Shown here piece by piece: positions 22,598 to 33,772 of a stretch of 64,000 nucleotides of DNA. The translations under genes and the position numbers were made by a program. The notes beneath the pieces were generated by a model that saw nothing but the letters and a program-made list of their open reading frames with translations, was not told where the DNA came from and ran no database searches. Origin of the DNA: Aradus depressus. Lineage: Eukaryota > Arthropoda > Insecta > Hemiptera > Aradidae. Location: positions 21,027,489-21,091,488 of the forward strand of contig OY759224.1 of assembly GCA_963662175.1 (NCBI GenBank). Reading direction: 5' to 3'. The number at the start of each line of letters is the position of its first letter. Positions within the stretch are counted from its first letter, which is position 1.

Positions 22598-22600
<3 letters not shown>

Positions 22601-22634
<34 letters not shown>

Positions 22635-23090
22635 GAGTTGTGGAAAATATATATATATATTTACACTAATTTCATGAGAATGTTTTCTATTTTCCGTTAG
22701 TTTTATGAATTACCAAAACATGAAATATTTTATATTATAAAATAATGGTAAACTTCATGATTGAAATTAAAATTTTATTTTATTTTCTTATTTAAACATT
22801 TAATTTTCGTGCTTGAATAAATAAATACTTGAGAGTTAGATTTTTATATTCTTATAAATATTGCTTTTTCTCAATCTTTGCATTTGAGGTCAAAACAAAC
22901 ACATTTTCTTCCGTTTCTGCTCATAAGTTCTTCTAAACTCATTTTTTTTGTCGAAAGGGTAAATTATATCACGAAGTGTAATGACAAAAATGTTTCCTAT
23001 CAATAATATATAGGTAATAATAGCTGAACAATAGTTTAAATAAAAACAAAGATTTTGTTTAACTTTTACATTGGTGAACAAAAAACTTTA
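22601..23090. other. AT-rich, (TA)n runs
   Basis: Contains (TA)n at 22602-22628. No gene seen. Confidence 0.5.
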
Positions 23091-23170
23091 GGGTAGGCAA
23101 AATTTAGGACTTCCACGCTCTGGTAGTAGGCGATAGGCTCGTAGTTAAAGCCCGGGCATGCGTTACAGTA
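23091..23170 (+). mobile_element. SINE S1 3' fragment
   Basis: From 'gggtaggcaaaatttagg' to 'gcccgggcatgcgttacagtaactaact', with an internal deletion. 'taact' tail class. Confidence 0.7.
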
Positions 23171-23736
23171 ACTAACTGTATTTTATAATATCGAATAAAA
23201 GAAGAATCGGAGACCCTCATTGTTTAGAGTGCACATTTTTGTTATATTGTTTTCAAAATTATCAAAAAGATATATTTAAAGACTTTATTTATTTACTATT
23301 ATATTGTTTTGGGATGCACAGCAATTGGAATAAATCAGAAAAACACAATTTTAAAATTGCAGGAAAATTGTAGAGATCTACCAATCTTAAAGTACAAGTA
23401 AAAGATAAATAATAATAATTATAAAAAATTAAATAATAGAAAATAGTAATATTATTGACTACAATAGATGCTAGTTCTAATTATATTTTTAATTTCGCGA
23501 TAAGTATTTTATATTTAGAATTCTCTAAGAGATATCTTCTTTTATGACGTTGTTTCGGAGTGATTACATGTCTCTTCGTCAGGTCACAAACGAAATGTAG
23601 GAAAATATATATAGGTACATACATATAAATAATAAATAAACAAATAAAAATACACAGTAAAAACAACTTATATAAATAATAATATTAAAATATATAACAA
23701 AAAGTAATTACGATAAAAGTTATTTTGATTTATTTA
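23171..23736. other. AT-rich spacer
   Basis: A 'gttgtttcggagtgattacatgtctcttcgtcagg' phrase (about 23548-23582) resembles Penelope-like terminal text; weak. No gene seen. Confidence 0.35.
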
Positions 23737-23872
23737 CGACATCCATGGCCTCAGGAGGGAGTTCTATCTACGAAATAAAACTCACTCCCGGACGGGATTC
23801 GAAACCGTAAACCATGGTGAGACCATGCGACCAAAGGCCTACGCTCTAGCCCGCACGGCCACCATGGTCCCT
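23737..23872 (-). mobile_element. SINE S2, truncated
   Basis: S2 head and the adjacent body (ctcccggacgggattcgaaaccg). The T-rich 3' part is missing. Confidence 0.75.
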
Positions 23873-24363
23873 AATTTATTGAGCTTAAATTAAATATTGG
23901 TGCACTGATTAGCCTCAAAAATCAAAAACACTCTCCAGAGTAAAATTTCCTGTTAGATGTTTGTCTAATTGGCATTCTGTATTACTTGGATATCCCAAGG
24001 AATAAATACAATATCTGAAGTTTACCCTATACAATTTCACTTGAATTTTCGGTACTTCCTGATGTGATAACTCAGTAGGTAAACATTTTATTCGGGTTTT
24101 ATTAGATAGTAGTACTTAGGGATGTTAGTCTAGGTTCTGTGATGTGAATGAAAACTCAGTACTTTGCCAACGTTTCGGAAACTTTTTATTTCCTTCTTCG
24201 AGGCCTTACACAGAACTCATACTTGACAATGTGTTTGTGTCTGAGGTGAACTGTGAGTAGTCTCTCAGGACAAAATCTCCACTACCGCCAACAATAGAAA
24301 CTGTGGAATCTATCAATATTTATTTTGAGCTATTTTATTGCAAAATGCATTTTTTTAGAGATA
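23873..24363. other. Spacer with Penelope-like terminal text
   Basis: Around 24155-24215 the text 'gccaacgtttcggaaac...cttcttcgaggcctt' is like the conserved end sequence of Penelope-like elements. No coding part. Confidence 0.35.
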
Positions 24364-25145
24364 TTATATGTGATAAAAAAATGTTATGTTGTTAAATAAA
24401 AATAAATAAATAAAAATATAAATAATACTTGAATTAATAATAATAATAATTAAATAAACAATAAATTATCACATTTCCTGGAGAAATTTTATAACTGGTC
24501 TTTTTACTAAATTTTGATTTCTACAGTAATTTCTGGAAAGGGCCCTAAAAAAGTATCAAAAGTTCAAGAGGTGCAATTTTTAAGAAAGATCAACTAAAAT
24601 TAAAAAATTTCAATTTTTTAATTGAATAACTTTTCATTTGGATTTCTAAAGAGATGCCATTTTCAATTTTATTTCAATAATATTAAATCTAATCCAAAGG
24701 TTTTTTAAATCATCTTACTGGGCCAACAGGGAACCTCTTTAGATAATTATCTACAAAAAGAAATCTTACAAGCTAATTTTTACATTTATATTTTAGTCTC
24801 TTTTCTTTCTAAATACTGGCCATTCTTCAAATTTAAGTTATTTTAGGGCATATAAAGCATATAATTAAATTAAAGTACCTTCTTTGTGCATCTATTTCAA
24901 TTAGAACTCCAATTAATCACAAATAATTCACTACAACTTAGTTCTCCACAACTTAAGCCTAAAACTCTCACTCCACCTCATTCCAGACCTCTGATGGTCG
25001 TGTTTTGTTTTTTATTCATGGGTTGTTTTAAAACAAAATGCATTCATATTATTATTCACCAATTTAGTTGCTTCTTTGTTTTTGTTTTTTTTATAAATAA
25101 ATATAATTAATTTTTATAATATTAATAATTTGAATGTGTCTATTT
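24364..25145 (+). repeat. Repeat B, copy 3
   Basis: Same order of blocks as 11047-11866 but with a small extra AT-rich insertion near 24420-24465 and a deletion near 24735. Confidence 0.75.
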
Positions 25146-25614
25146 TTTATACACCACATATTATTCATTACTCCCCAACTTTTGTTGTTTGATTATAACT
25201 TTTTAAGGAAGCTTTTGCAGACCTATGTTTGTAGAAACTTTTCTTCTTATTTTAGTGTCTAGTGTAGAGCTATAAAGTAGTGCAAAAAACTGTAATTATA
25301 CCCTTTATGTTGTGAAATCTGAAATTTTCATGACTAACATCTGAAATTTATAATATATTGATATGAAGGCATGTGTTTTCCTTAAAATAATAACAGGCGA
25401 ATTGCATTAGATCTCAGAAGGTAATCTATTTATTCTAAGAATATTTTTCTAGACTAGGATACTTCTAGAATTGTATCTAACAATACAAAGTAGGGTTGGT
25501 ATCAGTACTGTTTGTTTTTTTATTCTGATTTCGTCACAAAGCAAATGACGTACATAGAGGATAATTTGAAGGTTTCCGGGGGTTTGCAGTTATTTTATTA
25601 TTAATTTCTCCACT
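25146..25614. other. Spacer, no gene seen
   Basis: AT-rich, no recognised element. Confidence 0.45.
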
Positions 25615-25965
25615 ATATAAAGTATAGGGGATGTTATGTAATGTTATGAAATTTGATGCAGAATTTTCAACGAAGTTTTATTTTTTTCGAACTCTTCATT
25701 CTCTAAATGTAAAAAACAAAATGTCTGTCAATGTGTGTGTGAACATGATAACTTCCGATAGAATGAATTTCACCACAATTCTAATAACGGCCATTGTAAT
25801 GAATGTATTGACACGAAATTATCTATGAAAACTTAAAGCCCTTTGAAGACACCTATAAATTTTCAGCGGAATTAGCCAAAGGAGAGGGGGGATTAGAGGT
25901 GGATGAACTCAAAAATCCCAATAACTGCCAATTAAATGAATAAATCGATATTTACTAATAAAAAA
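25615..25965 (+). repeat. Repeat A
   Basis: Plus-orientation Repeat A: 'tataggggatgttatgtaatg', 'tttttcgaactcttc', 'tgtctgtcaatgtgtgtgtgaacatgataacttccgatag', then one monomer. Confidence 0.7.
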
Positions 25966-26131
25966 ACAAAAAACAGATTAATTTATGGAAATAAATAAAC
26001 AAAATAAATAATAAATTTTGAATGCTGGTAGACATTTATGAAGCAGGAAATACTTCTTAAAAAATTATGTATGAATTATGTTGATCACAATAGTACCTAT
26101 TAGAGTTTAGTGTTATTAAAGCCCATAGGTA

Positions 26132-26720
26132 CTATATACGGTCAGTTTGGTGTGTCAGTTCATCTTGGTTTTTTTTGGAATAAAAGTTTATTTCGAGCTT
26201 TGATTTGTTTGTCTAAATAATTTATAATAAATTAAATAAAAAATGTCAAGTAATGAGGAATTGTTGTTATATGGTGCTGTGGCTATTTACATTGTTGCAT
26301 CCAAAAAAAGAAATCGAAGAAAAATTTGGGTTAAAGACTGGCTTTCAAAAACGGCGAAATATTCACATATAAATATTTTGGAGGAGCTCAGGTTTCATCC
26401 AAAAGATTGAAATAAGTCTTTACTCCAAATAGACATAACTAATTCGTCTTTTTATTTTTTAAAAACAATAAAAAACAACACACACACTAAACAATAATTA
26501 TTAATAAACTTTTAAAACTTAATTTTATTTATTGAAAACAAAGAATAGGCTTGTCGTCAGTTCGATGTGTCACACCATTTGATGGAATTTCATCAAACGA
26601 TCAGTTCATTTTTTTGGCATGATGTCATGCCATTTCTACCCCATACACGTCAGTTTGGTGTGTCAGTTCGATGTGTTCAAGTCAAACTGACACACCAAAC
26701 TGACCGTGTATGACCCCCGT
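26132..26720 (+). mobile_element. PIF/Harbinger-like non-autonomous element
   Basis: Terminal inverted repeats: left acggtcagtttggtgtgtcag (26134), right the reverse complement ending near 26712. A second inverted pair sits inside the right end (26648-26712), forming a local palindrome. The internal reading frame at 26243-26410 encodes the start of a Harbinger transposase. The expected 3-bp target duplication is not certain here. Confidence 0.7.
26243..26410 (+). CDS. N-terminal fragment of a PIF/Harbinger transposase (55 aa)
   Basis: An intact frame, ATG at 26243 and TGA at 26408-26410, too short for most ORF cut-offs. It starts MSSNEELLLYGAVAIYIVAS and continues with KKRNRRKIWVKDWLSK and ILEELRFHPKD. 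The pattern of a hydrophobic 'LLY' segment, a run of K/R, then 'W V' and a later 'ELR' is the N-terminal signature of Harbinger transposases, whose full length is about 350-450 aa with a DDE domain that is absent here. It may be a remnant with no function; the lack of stops could be due to youth. Confidence 0.6.
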   Translation: MSSNEELLLYGAVAIYIVASKKRNRRKIWVKDWLSKTAKYSHINILEELRFHPKD

Positions 26721-26724
26721 TAAG

Positions 26725-26995
26725 GTCTCCCCCTAATCTCGCCGTTTTCTATGGTCGATTTGACTGAAAATCAATACAAGTCGTCCTAATGGGATACTGG
26801 ATACACTTATAAAAATTCACGTTGATATATTCATTCTTTCGGGAGTTATCGTGCTCTTAGACGCACCGACAGATAGAATTGTTGTTTTTTTTTCATTTTT
26901 GGAGAGAGTATCGAAAAACTTTAAATTCCGTTGAAAATTCAAATTCGAAATTCTGACCAATTATATAACTACCCCTTTACTTCGTATAATAAAAT
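26725..26995 (-). repeat. Repeat A (reverse)
   Basis: Reverse-orientation landmarks 'tattcattctttcgggagttatcgtgctc' and 'tatataactaccccttta'. Confidence 0.65.
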
Positions 26996-27283
26996 GTTTT
27001 TATATTTAAATGGAGTCTCTGCATAGTTACGTAACAGATTCCACTTGCTCTCATTGAAGAAGGCTATAAATTCCCACTCTCCAGGTTAGGTTTGTCCAAC
27101 AACAAACCGGCTGACTCAGGGACTCTCAGGATGTTACATTGCCAACAAACATTTGCTTATAAGCCACTACAAATAATATTTGTGTGAATGACCAAATTTA
27201 TTTTAACTAACCTTCTTGGTAACACCAGAACCAATTATTATGTTTCCACATTTTGGTGTGATGTTTATTATTATATATATAGG

Positions 27284-27920
27284 GTGTTCATTTTATCTTG
27301 ACCCAGGTAAATTAACTCGAAAAATAATGATTTTCTCAAAAAAAGCTTGAGACAAAAAATGTAGAGTAGAATTGACAGCATTATTTGCTGTAATCTAATT
27401 TTTAAACAAATAACAATTTTTAACGTTTTTTATGAATTAAAAAAAAAATTTTTTTTACTGTCAAACTATTTTTTTTCCATATTTAGATTCCTCGGGAAAA
27501 GTGAAGGGGAGGTTAAATGAGACATTTTTTTGTTAGACCAATATTAAACCTAATAAATGAATTTTATTGTAGTAAATGTTGGAACTGATGTCCTGCAACT
27601 TCAATACATTTATCGAACTTGTTCCGGAAAATTGCTCAAGGTTCTTCATTATTGGTCTAACAAAAAAATGTTTCATTTAACCTCCCCTTAATTTTTTCCT
27701 AGGAATCTAAATATGCAAAAAAAATACGTTGACGGTCAAAAAAAATTTTTTTTAATTAATAAAAAACGTTAAAAATGTTTATTTGTTTAAAAATTAAAAA
27801 ATTGGATTACAGCAAATAATGCGGTCAATTCTACTCTAAATTTTTTGTCTCAAGCTTTTTTTGAGAAAATCATTATTTTTCGAGTTATTTACCTGGGCCA
27901 AGATAAAATGAACACCTTGT
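27284..27920. mobile_element. Mariner-like fold-back MITE, complete
   Basis: Both ends are present: left agggtgttcattttatcttg, right caagataaaatgaacacc, in TA-rich flanks. Arms of about 260 bp face each other around a core of roughly 100 bp at 27547-27645. The core reads on the minus strand AIFRNKFDKCIEVAGHQFQH, a likely transposase C-terminus. Sister copy at 18360-18812. Confidence 0.85.
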
Positions 27921-27946
27921 ATATACAATACCTATATAGGTACATA

Positions 27947-28588
27947 TGGGGTGGCCCAGATAAGCGGGTCACAAGTGAAATAACTCCTAAACGGTTAGAG
28001 ATATCAAAATTGTGCATAGGACTAAAGTTGTAGCACTTGCCGAGAGCTTTAGTATGGCGTCCTCGAAAAGACATAAATAACCCTTTTAATAGCTCAAACA
28101 GCCCTTCGAAGGGCGGGGTTTCCTTTTGACCCTTAAGTTTCATTACATTTTATCAAAGTGCTAAAGAAACAAGGGAGAACTGTGCAAACAGATTTTTGAT
28201 ACGTCAAGTAGTTCTCGGAAAAAAACGTTTAAAGTTGCACTTTTTTCTTATTCTGAAGTTGTTAAGTTGCAACTAACTTCAGAATAAGAAAACGTGCAAC
28301 TTTAAACGTTATTTTTCCGAGAACTACTTGACGTATCAAAAATCTGTTTGCACAGTTCTTCCTTGTTTCTTTAGTACTATAATAAAATGTAATGAAACTT
28401 AAGGGTCAAAAGGGAACCCCACTCTTCGAAGGGCTGTTTGAGCCATTAAAAGGGTTATTTATGTCTTTTCGAGGACGCCATACTAAAGCTCTCGGCAAGT
28501 GCTACAACTTTAGTCCTATGCACAATTTTGATATCTCTAACCGTTTAGGAGTTATTTCACTTGTGGCCCGCTTATCTGGGACACCCTA
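27947..28588. mobile_element. Fold-back MITE, ~310-bp arms
   Basis: Left end tggggtggcccagataagcg, right end cgcttatctgggacaccct; the two arms are near-identical inverted copies meeting at a short loop around 28262-28275. TA flanks fit a Tc1/mariner-type origin. Frames on both strands (27889-28143 minus, 28392-28613 plus) are mirror images and not genes. Confidence 0.88.
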
Positions 28589-28785
28589 TATATATATATA
28601 CACATCTATTTGATTTTTATCATTATTTTGTTATAATTTAAATTCATAAAAATCATATTTTCATTGTTATTTATTTAGTTATTTTATAATTTAAAAAAGC
28701 TTCTGTTTTAAATTGTATTAATCTATCATTCATCATTTTGTTGAATACACAAACATTATTTCATGATTATCACATAATTAGTTTA

Positions 28786-29131
28786 GGTTAGGTTAGGTTT
28801 TATGACTCATGCCCGGGCTTTAACTACGAGGTCATATCGCCTACTACCAGAGCGCTCTTTCGTCACTCTGGTGGACATGAGCCCGACTCTACTGTGGGAG
28901 TCCTAAATTTTGCCTACCCTAAATTTTTATTCATCTAGGGTAGGGGTCTTTAACGAGTACCTGACATCGTACAGGCTCGGGACCATCGCTTAACGTCCCA
29001 TCCGAAGGACGGCGTGCTTAAGTTTATTTTACCTCCCAGATAAAATAAACTAAGGGCCTCGGTCGGGCTACGAACCCACAACCTTGAGCTCAGAAGTCAA
29101 GCACGCATACCACTGAGCTACCGGCGCCCTC
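28786..29131 (-). mobile_element. SINE S1, full length, with perfect TSD
   Basis: Complete element with tail ggttaggttagg. 13-bp TSD cataattagttta at 28773-28785 and 29132-29144. Its head carries the B-box variant with 'gtagcccg' instead of 'gaaacccg', as do 38462 and 63371. Confidence 0.93.
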
Positions 29132-29209
29132 CATAATTAGTTTATCTTGTTAGAATGTAATCATTTTATTTTTTATTTAATCCAGAACTCTCTGAGGATG
29201 ACATTTATT

Positions 29210-29600
29210 GATTTTCAGTCAAATTCGACAAGGAAAAAGGGGGATTAGGGGGTACCTTAACACAAAAACTGATAATTTTTTTTTTGTAATGCTGTTTTAA
29301 TGAATATATTGTCATGAAATTTTATATTACATATAAAACCACATAAGAATGGAACCTATAAATTTTCGGCAATATCGGTCGAAGGGAAAGAAGATCAGAG
29401 GAGAAGGCTCGACTCAAATACCCTACTAACTGCCGTTATAATGAATGTATTGATATAAAATTTAGTATGAGGATTCAAAAGCAACTATGTAATTCAAATA
29501 TTGAGTTTTAGCCAAATGAGTCAATTGGGTTTGAAAATATAATTTGTGCTGGGTAAGTACATAGCCGTTGATTCAACGACTTTTATTATTATTGTTTCAA
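29210..29600 (+). repeat. Repeat A
   Basis: Two monomers ('aatgaatatattgtcatgaaattttatatt') and the typical end 'gctgggtaagtacatagccgttgattcaacgac'. Confidence 0.65.
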
Positions 29601-30059
29601 ATACTATTTTATTTTTGGGTTAATTAGAAAATAATTAGGCCAATGATATCTTCTTTAAGAGCAATCAACATCGAGAGCATAAACCAAGGTTATTTCCCTG
29701 TTAAAGCCTTAGGTAAAATGTATTCTTTAAATTGACCTGGATTTTTTTTTTTTGTTCAGTAAGGACCTAAGAGTTATTTACACTACTTTTTTTATAGGAT
29801 AGCTTCTTACAAGACACCTTGCGGATTCATGATTTTTCTTGCTAAAGTGACAGCGGATGGTTTCTGAGTTACACCACCACAACTTTCCCATCCCTTACAC
29901 AGAAATCATCGCCAAAACATAATTAAAGAACCTTAAAATGTGAAAATCTTGTGTAAATTCGATCTCTCTTACAATACTTTCTTATACTGTAGATAGAAGA
30001 AAGTAAAACAAAATGTATAGCGGAATAACACTTTCGAATATACGTACTGCCCAATACGC
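29601..30059. other. Spacer, no gene seen
   Basis: No recognised element. Confidence 0.45.
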
Positions 30060-30300
30060 ATTACTACTGTTCATTGGCTGAGATGTATTGGTGTCAAACT
30101 ATCGATAGTTGGTCAAATCAGTAGTATCGATAGTTCTTAGCAAAACTCGAAATTCATGTTTCAGAATCAAGAAAAGCAATCGCCGCTGTCAGGAAAAGAG
30201 TTCGGTTTCCGTACGGTTGGCTATTCGTTCAGTAACCAAGAAAAGAGGTTTCATCCTAATCAGTTCCTTCAATCTACTAGTTAATATATTTTTATTAAAT
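30060..30300. promoter_or_regulatory. Possible core promoter with paired TATCGATA sites
   Basis: Two copies of the palindrome-like ctatcgatag occur 27 bp apart (about 30102 and 30126), in a less AT-rich patch. TATCGATA is the DRE core-promoter element bound by DREF in flies. There is no TATA box. No exon downstream could be proven; it could be an upstream start of the SV2-like gene 9 kb away, or chance. Confidence 0.22.
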
Positions 30301-30304
30301 AGTT

Positions 30305-31168
30305 AATGCTTCCTTTTTTGGCCTCGGCAAACACCACACTAGCCATTTCTATTTTAAAAACTGCACTATAAAATATAATTCTGCCAAAGACGGGATACTG
30401 GAGGGAGGAGCCCAGACAGAGGGCCCAAGCAAGTGGCCTCAGCCAAGCCGGGGGACAGCCGGAGGCACCGCCGGACCACATCACCCAAAACAACTCAAAG
30501 CGCCGGCCATTGCGGGTTACTAAAAGCTGGAGATAGTTAAAGGGGGCTTAGGTTAGCTTATACAGTTCAGTGAACATAAGTTCTCTCTGGGTATGATATT
30601 TGGTACATGTAAGTACAATGTACTCCAGATTCTCCTCCACCCGACACACCCGGCACAGTGGGCTGTCTGCCTTGCCTATCCTAAAGAGATACGTTCCACA
30701 GATCCCGTGGTTCACCCTCAACCTATTATGTTAGTTTAGGTTTTATGACTCATGCCCGAGCTTTAACTACGAGGTCATATCGCCTACTACCAGAGCGCTC
30801 TTTCGTCACTCTGGTGGACATGAGCCCGACGCTACTGTGGGAGTCCTAAATTTCGCCTACCCTAAATTTTTATTCGCCTAGAGCAGGGGTCTTTAACGAG
30901 TACCTGACATCGTACAGGCTCGGGACCATCGCTTAACGTCCCATCCGAAGGACGTCATGCTTAAGTTTATTTTACCTCCCAGATAAAATAAACTCAACCT
31001 ATTGATAATAGTACATACAGACTTGGGGAAACAGGCCTCCCTGTACCAGGGTTCTGAGCCCACTCTCGGGTTCATCCTCTTATACCAACTTCCTTTGTCA
31101 CTACTGGTATACATCTCTTGCCAAATGAACCGACAGTTCCTTTTAATTTGTCCACTGTTTGTTAACAT
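30305..31168 (-). mobile_element. LINE ORF2 C-terminus with a nested SINE
   Basis: Minus frame from 31168: CRFIWQEMYTSSDKGSWYKR, then PRVGSEPWYREACFPKS. Across the S1 insertion (30728-30992) it continues INRLRVNHGICGTYLFRIGK and CRVCRVEENLEYIVLTCTKY. The last is the C-x2-C...C knuckle typical of the end of Jockey/I/R1-type ORF2. The 30305-30540 part is a GC-rich 3' UTR. It is 5'-truncated. Confidence 0.78.
30728..30992 (-). mobile_element. SINE S1 nested in a LINE, with TSD
   Basis: 5'-truncated at 'cccagataaaataaa'. TSD ctcaacctatt at 30717-30727 and 30993-31003. Removing it restores the LINE frame. Confidence 0.92.
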
Positions 31169-31388
31169 TTATTATTAAAATTGTGACAGTGTTATAAGTT
31201 TTTATATTACTAAACAGTGACAAAGACACTCAGAAGTGCTCCCTCTATTTGGGTGAGCATGAAACCCGGCATTTCGAAACGAGAACACTCTAATAATTTT
31301 AATATTCAAAAGTCTAACCTCTAATTTCAGCGAAATAGGCCGAAGGGAAGAGGGAATCAGAGAGAGGATTCGATTAATTCATTTTTTT
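31169..31388. repeat. Spacer with a Repeat A monomer
   Basis: Repeat A text at 31305-31375 ('atttcagcgaaataggccgaagggaag'). Confidence 0.45.
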
Positions 31389-31560
31389 TTATCTGTGAGG
31401 TAAAAAAACGTGTAGCACGTCGTCCTGCGGATGGCAAGTTGAGCGACGTTCCGCGAGCCAGTATTATGTCAGATACTCTTTACAAACCTCTACTCCAATT
31501 AAATCTGTGTAGGCCAAATTCAGGACTCCCCATGAGTCACAAAAATAAACAAACATAACC
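31389..31560 (+). mobile_element. SINE S1, degenerate body
   Basis: Starts at 'tatctgtgaggtaaaaaaacg' and ends 'catgagtcacaaaaataaac'; about one quarter of sites differ from the young copies. Confidence 0.6.
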
Positions 31561-31849
31561 AAAACAAACTCCATGGACCGTAACAGGCTGAAGATAACAT
31601 CAGAAAAAGGTCTATTAAACAAACCGGAAATAAGGGATAATTAGTTTACAACAACTTTTTGTTTATTTTTACTGCTGTCCAAACGTTTAACCTTCGTTCA
31701 TTGAAAGTGTACACCCTAATAGACCAAATGAAATAATTTTTTCTATACAATAACAAGAAACTATTATAACAATTAGTTTAAAATGTTTCGTGTTGTAAAA
31801 TGTTTAAGTTTTCCTTTCATTCATAATGATAATGGTTACTTTCAATATA

Positions 31850-32275
31850 ATTTGTATTATCTGTGGTATAAGGAAGAATAATTAGTAATAGTTCGAAAAT
31901 TCGAGCTCAAGTTTTTAATGAAATTTCACATTTTTTGACCATTTTTGTGATGATGTCTGTCATTGTGTGTATGTGATTAGAGCTGTGAGATCTTTTAAAT
32001 TTTAACTTTCGATGCCTAAGTACATTTTACAAGAAACCGTTTATATTTATGACTAAATCATTAATTATTTCTAATAAAAGTTGTAAAGACACAATTTATA
32101 TGAAATATTATTTTTCGAAAGTTCATGGCTTACGAAATCATTCGAAAACCGTAAAATGACGTGTTGAAACTTTTTTTTTTTTTAGAAATTTGCTTAATAT
32201 ACGCGAAAAAGTTTAGTCCGATCGAAAAATTGATCCTTGCCAAAAATGTTTCTTATTAAATTTCCAATCATCAAT
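31850..32275 (+). repeat. Repeat C
   Basis: Contains 'tttttgaccatttttgtgatg', 'agagctgtgagatctttt' and 'aataaaagttgtaaagacac'. The same blocks recur at 35650-35930 and, diverged, 35990-36100, 36880-37260 and 39235-39330. No coding sequence. Confidence 0.6.
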
Positions 32276-32290
32276 TTATAATATATTTGA

Positions 32291-32618
32291 TAAGGTTAGG
32301 TTTTATGACTCATGTCCGGGCTTTAACTACGAGGTTATATCGCCTACTACCAGAGCGCTCTTTCGTCACTCTGGTGGACATGAGCCCGACTCTACTGTGG
32401 GAGTCCTAAATTTTGCCTTTCACCTAGGGCAGGGGTCTTTAACGAGTATCTGACATGGTACAGGCTCGGGACCATCGCATAACGTCCCATCCGAAGGACG
32501 GCGTGCTTAAGTTTATTTGATCCCAGATAAAATAAACTAAGGGCCTCGGTAGGGTTTCGAACCCACAACCTTGAGCTCAGAAGGCAAGCACGCATACCAC
32601 TGAGGTACCGGCGCCCTC
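32291..32618 (-). mobile_element. SINE S1, full length, with TSD
   Basis: Tail to head complete. 12-bp TSD taatatatttga at 32279-32290 and 32619-32630. It lacks about 20 bp around the 'ctaaatttttattc' segment. Confidence 0.92.
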
Positions 32619-32673
32619 TAATATATTTGAGAAAGGGCTATAGGGTTATAGCATCTCGAAAAATATAAAATTG

Positions 32674-32868
32674 GGGGTCATGGTGGCTGTGCGAGCATAG
32701 GGCTTTGGTCGCATGGTCTCACCATGGTTTGCGGATTCGAATCCCATCCGGGAGTGAGTTTTATTTCATATATAGAACTCTCTCCCGGGGCCTTGGATGT
32801 CGTAAATAACTAGATAATACGTTATAAGAGATGTGGCTAACATGCATCGTACATAAGGCCAATGAAAA
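32674..32868 (+). mobile_element. SINE S2, forward copy
   Basis: Head gggtcatggtggctgtgcg, B box gcggattcgaatccc, then body 'gggagtgagtttta' and end 'catgcatcgtacataaggcca'. The best guide to S2 orientation. It lies directly in front of an S1. Confidence 0.8.
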
Positions 32869-32886
32869 TATATGTATAAAATAAAT

Positions 32887-33238
32887 GAAGGGCGCCAGTA
32901 GCTCAGTGGTATGCGTGCTTGCCTTCTGAGCTCAAGTCGTGGGTTCAAAACCCGACCGAGGCCCTTAGTTTATTTTATCTGGGAGGTAAAATAAACTTAA
33001 GCACGCCGTCCTTCGGATGGGACGTTAAGCGATGGTCCCGAGCCTGTACGATGTCAGGTACTCGTTAAAGACCCCTACCCTAGGTGAATAAAAATTTAGG
33101 GTAGGCAAAATTTAGGACTCCCACAGTAGAGTCCGGGCTCATGTCCACCAGAATGACAAAAGAGCGCTCTGGTAGTAGGCAATATGACCTCGTAGTTAAA
33201 GCCCGGACATGAGTCATAAAACCTAACCTAACCTAACT
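32887..33238 (+). mobile_element. SINE S1, full length
   Basis: Complete with tail cctaacctaacctaac. Head reads cagtagctcagtgg. No clear TSD. Confidence 0.92.
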
Positions 33239-33633
33239 TATCAATTATTTGTCTTTTCCGGGTTCTTCATCGTTCCGTTCAAGAAAAAAATAACAGGTTT
33301 TACTTCCATAATAAGAAGAATATGGGAAATTATGTAATCGGTCAAAAATTCGATGTTGAGTTTTCAACGGAATTCATGTTTTTCGACCTCCAGATTCCAA
33401 ATATGAAAAAAAAAAAGTTCTGTCTGTCTATGTGTCTATGAACACGATAACTCCCGATAGAATAAATAGACATTTCATATGTAAATTGAAAGCTCTCTAA
33501 AAACGATACCTATTAAATGTCAGCAGAATCAGTCGAAGGGGAGGGGGGATGAAAGGTGGGTTCAACTCAAAAAACTCAGCGACTGCCGTTGTAATGAATG
33601 CACTATTATCAAATTATATATTTATATAGTTAT

Positions 33634-33691
33634 AGGTGCCAACCTTTTTGGGTCTTGAATTTAAATTCAAGACCCAAAAAGGTTGGCACCT
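33634..33691. repeat. Perfect 58-bp palindrome
   Basis: aggtgccaacctttttgggt... reads identically on both strands with no spacer (centre between 33662 and 33663). Not found in other Repeat A copies. Confidence 0.95.
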
Positions 33692-33772
33692 GTTAAGTGG
33701 AGACTCAGAGAAAGGATCGATGTATTGAATATATTGTCACAAAATTTGTGATGAGGATTCAGAAATCATTAT

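Larger units (their letters stand above)
20500..22600. repeat. Diverged tandem array of ~360-430-bp units
   Basis: The phrase tatcttcgattctttt recurs near 20560, 21346 and 21780, and 'gtaacttagtacttcttcactaacac' or its variant near 21154, 21512 and 22152. A further unit is inverted at about 22470-22600. S1 (20746-21091) and S2 (21901-22088) interrupt the array. Short reading frames here are by-products. Confidence 0.65.

Noticed and set aside
27889..28613. Pair of ~75-85 residue frames starting MKLKGQK
   Set aside because: They are mirror images in the two arms of a fold-back MITE.
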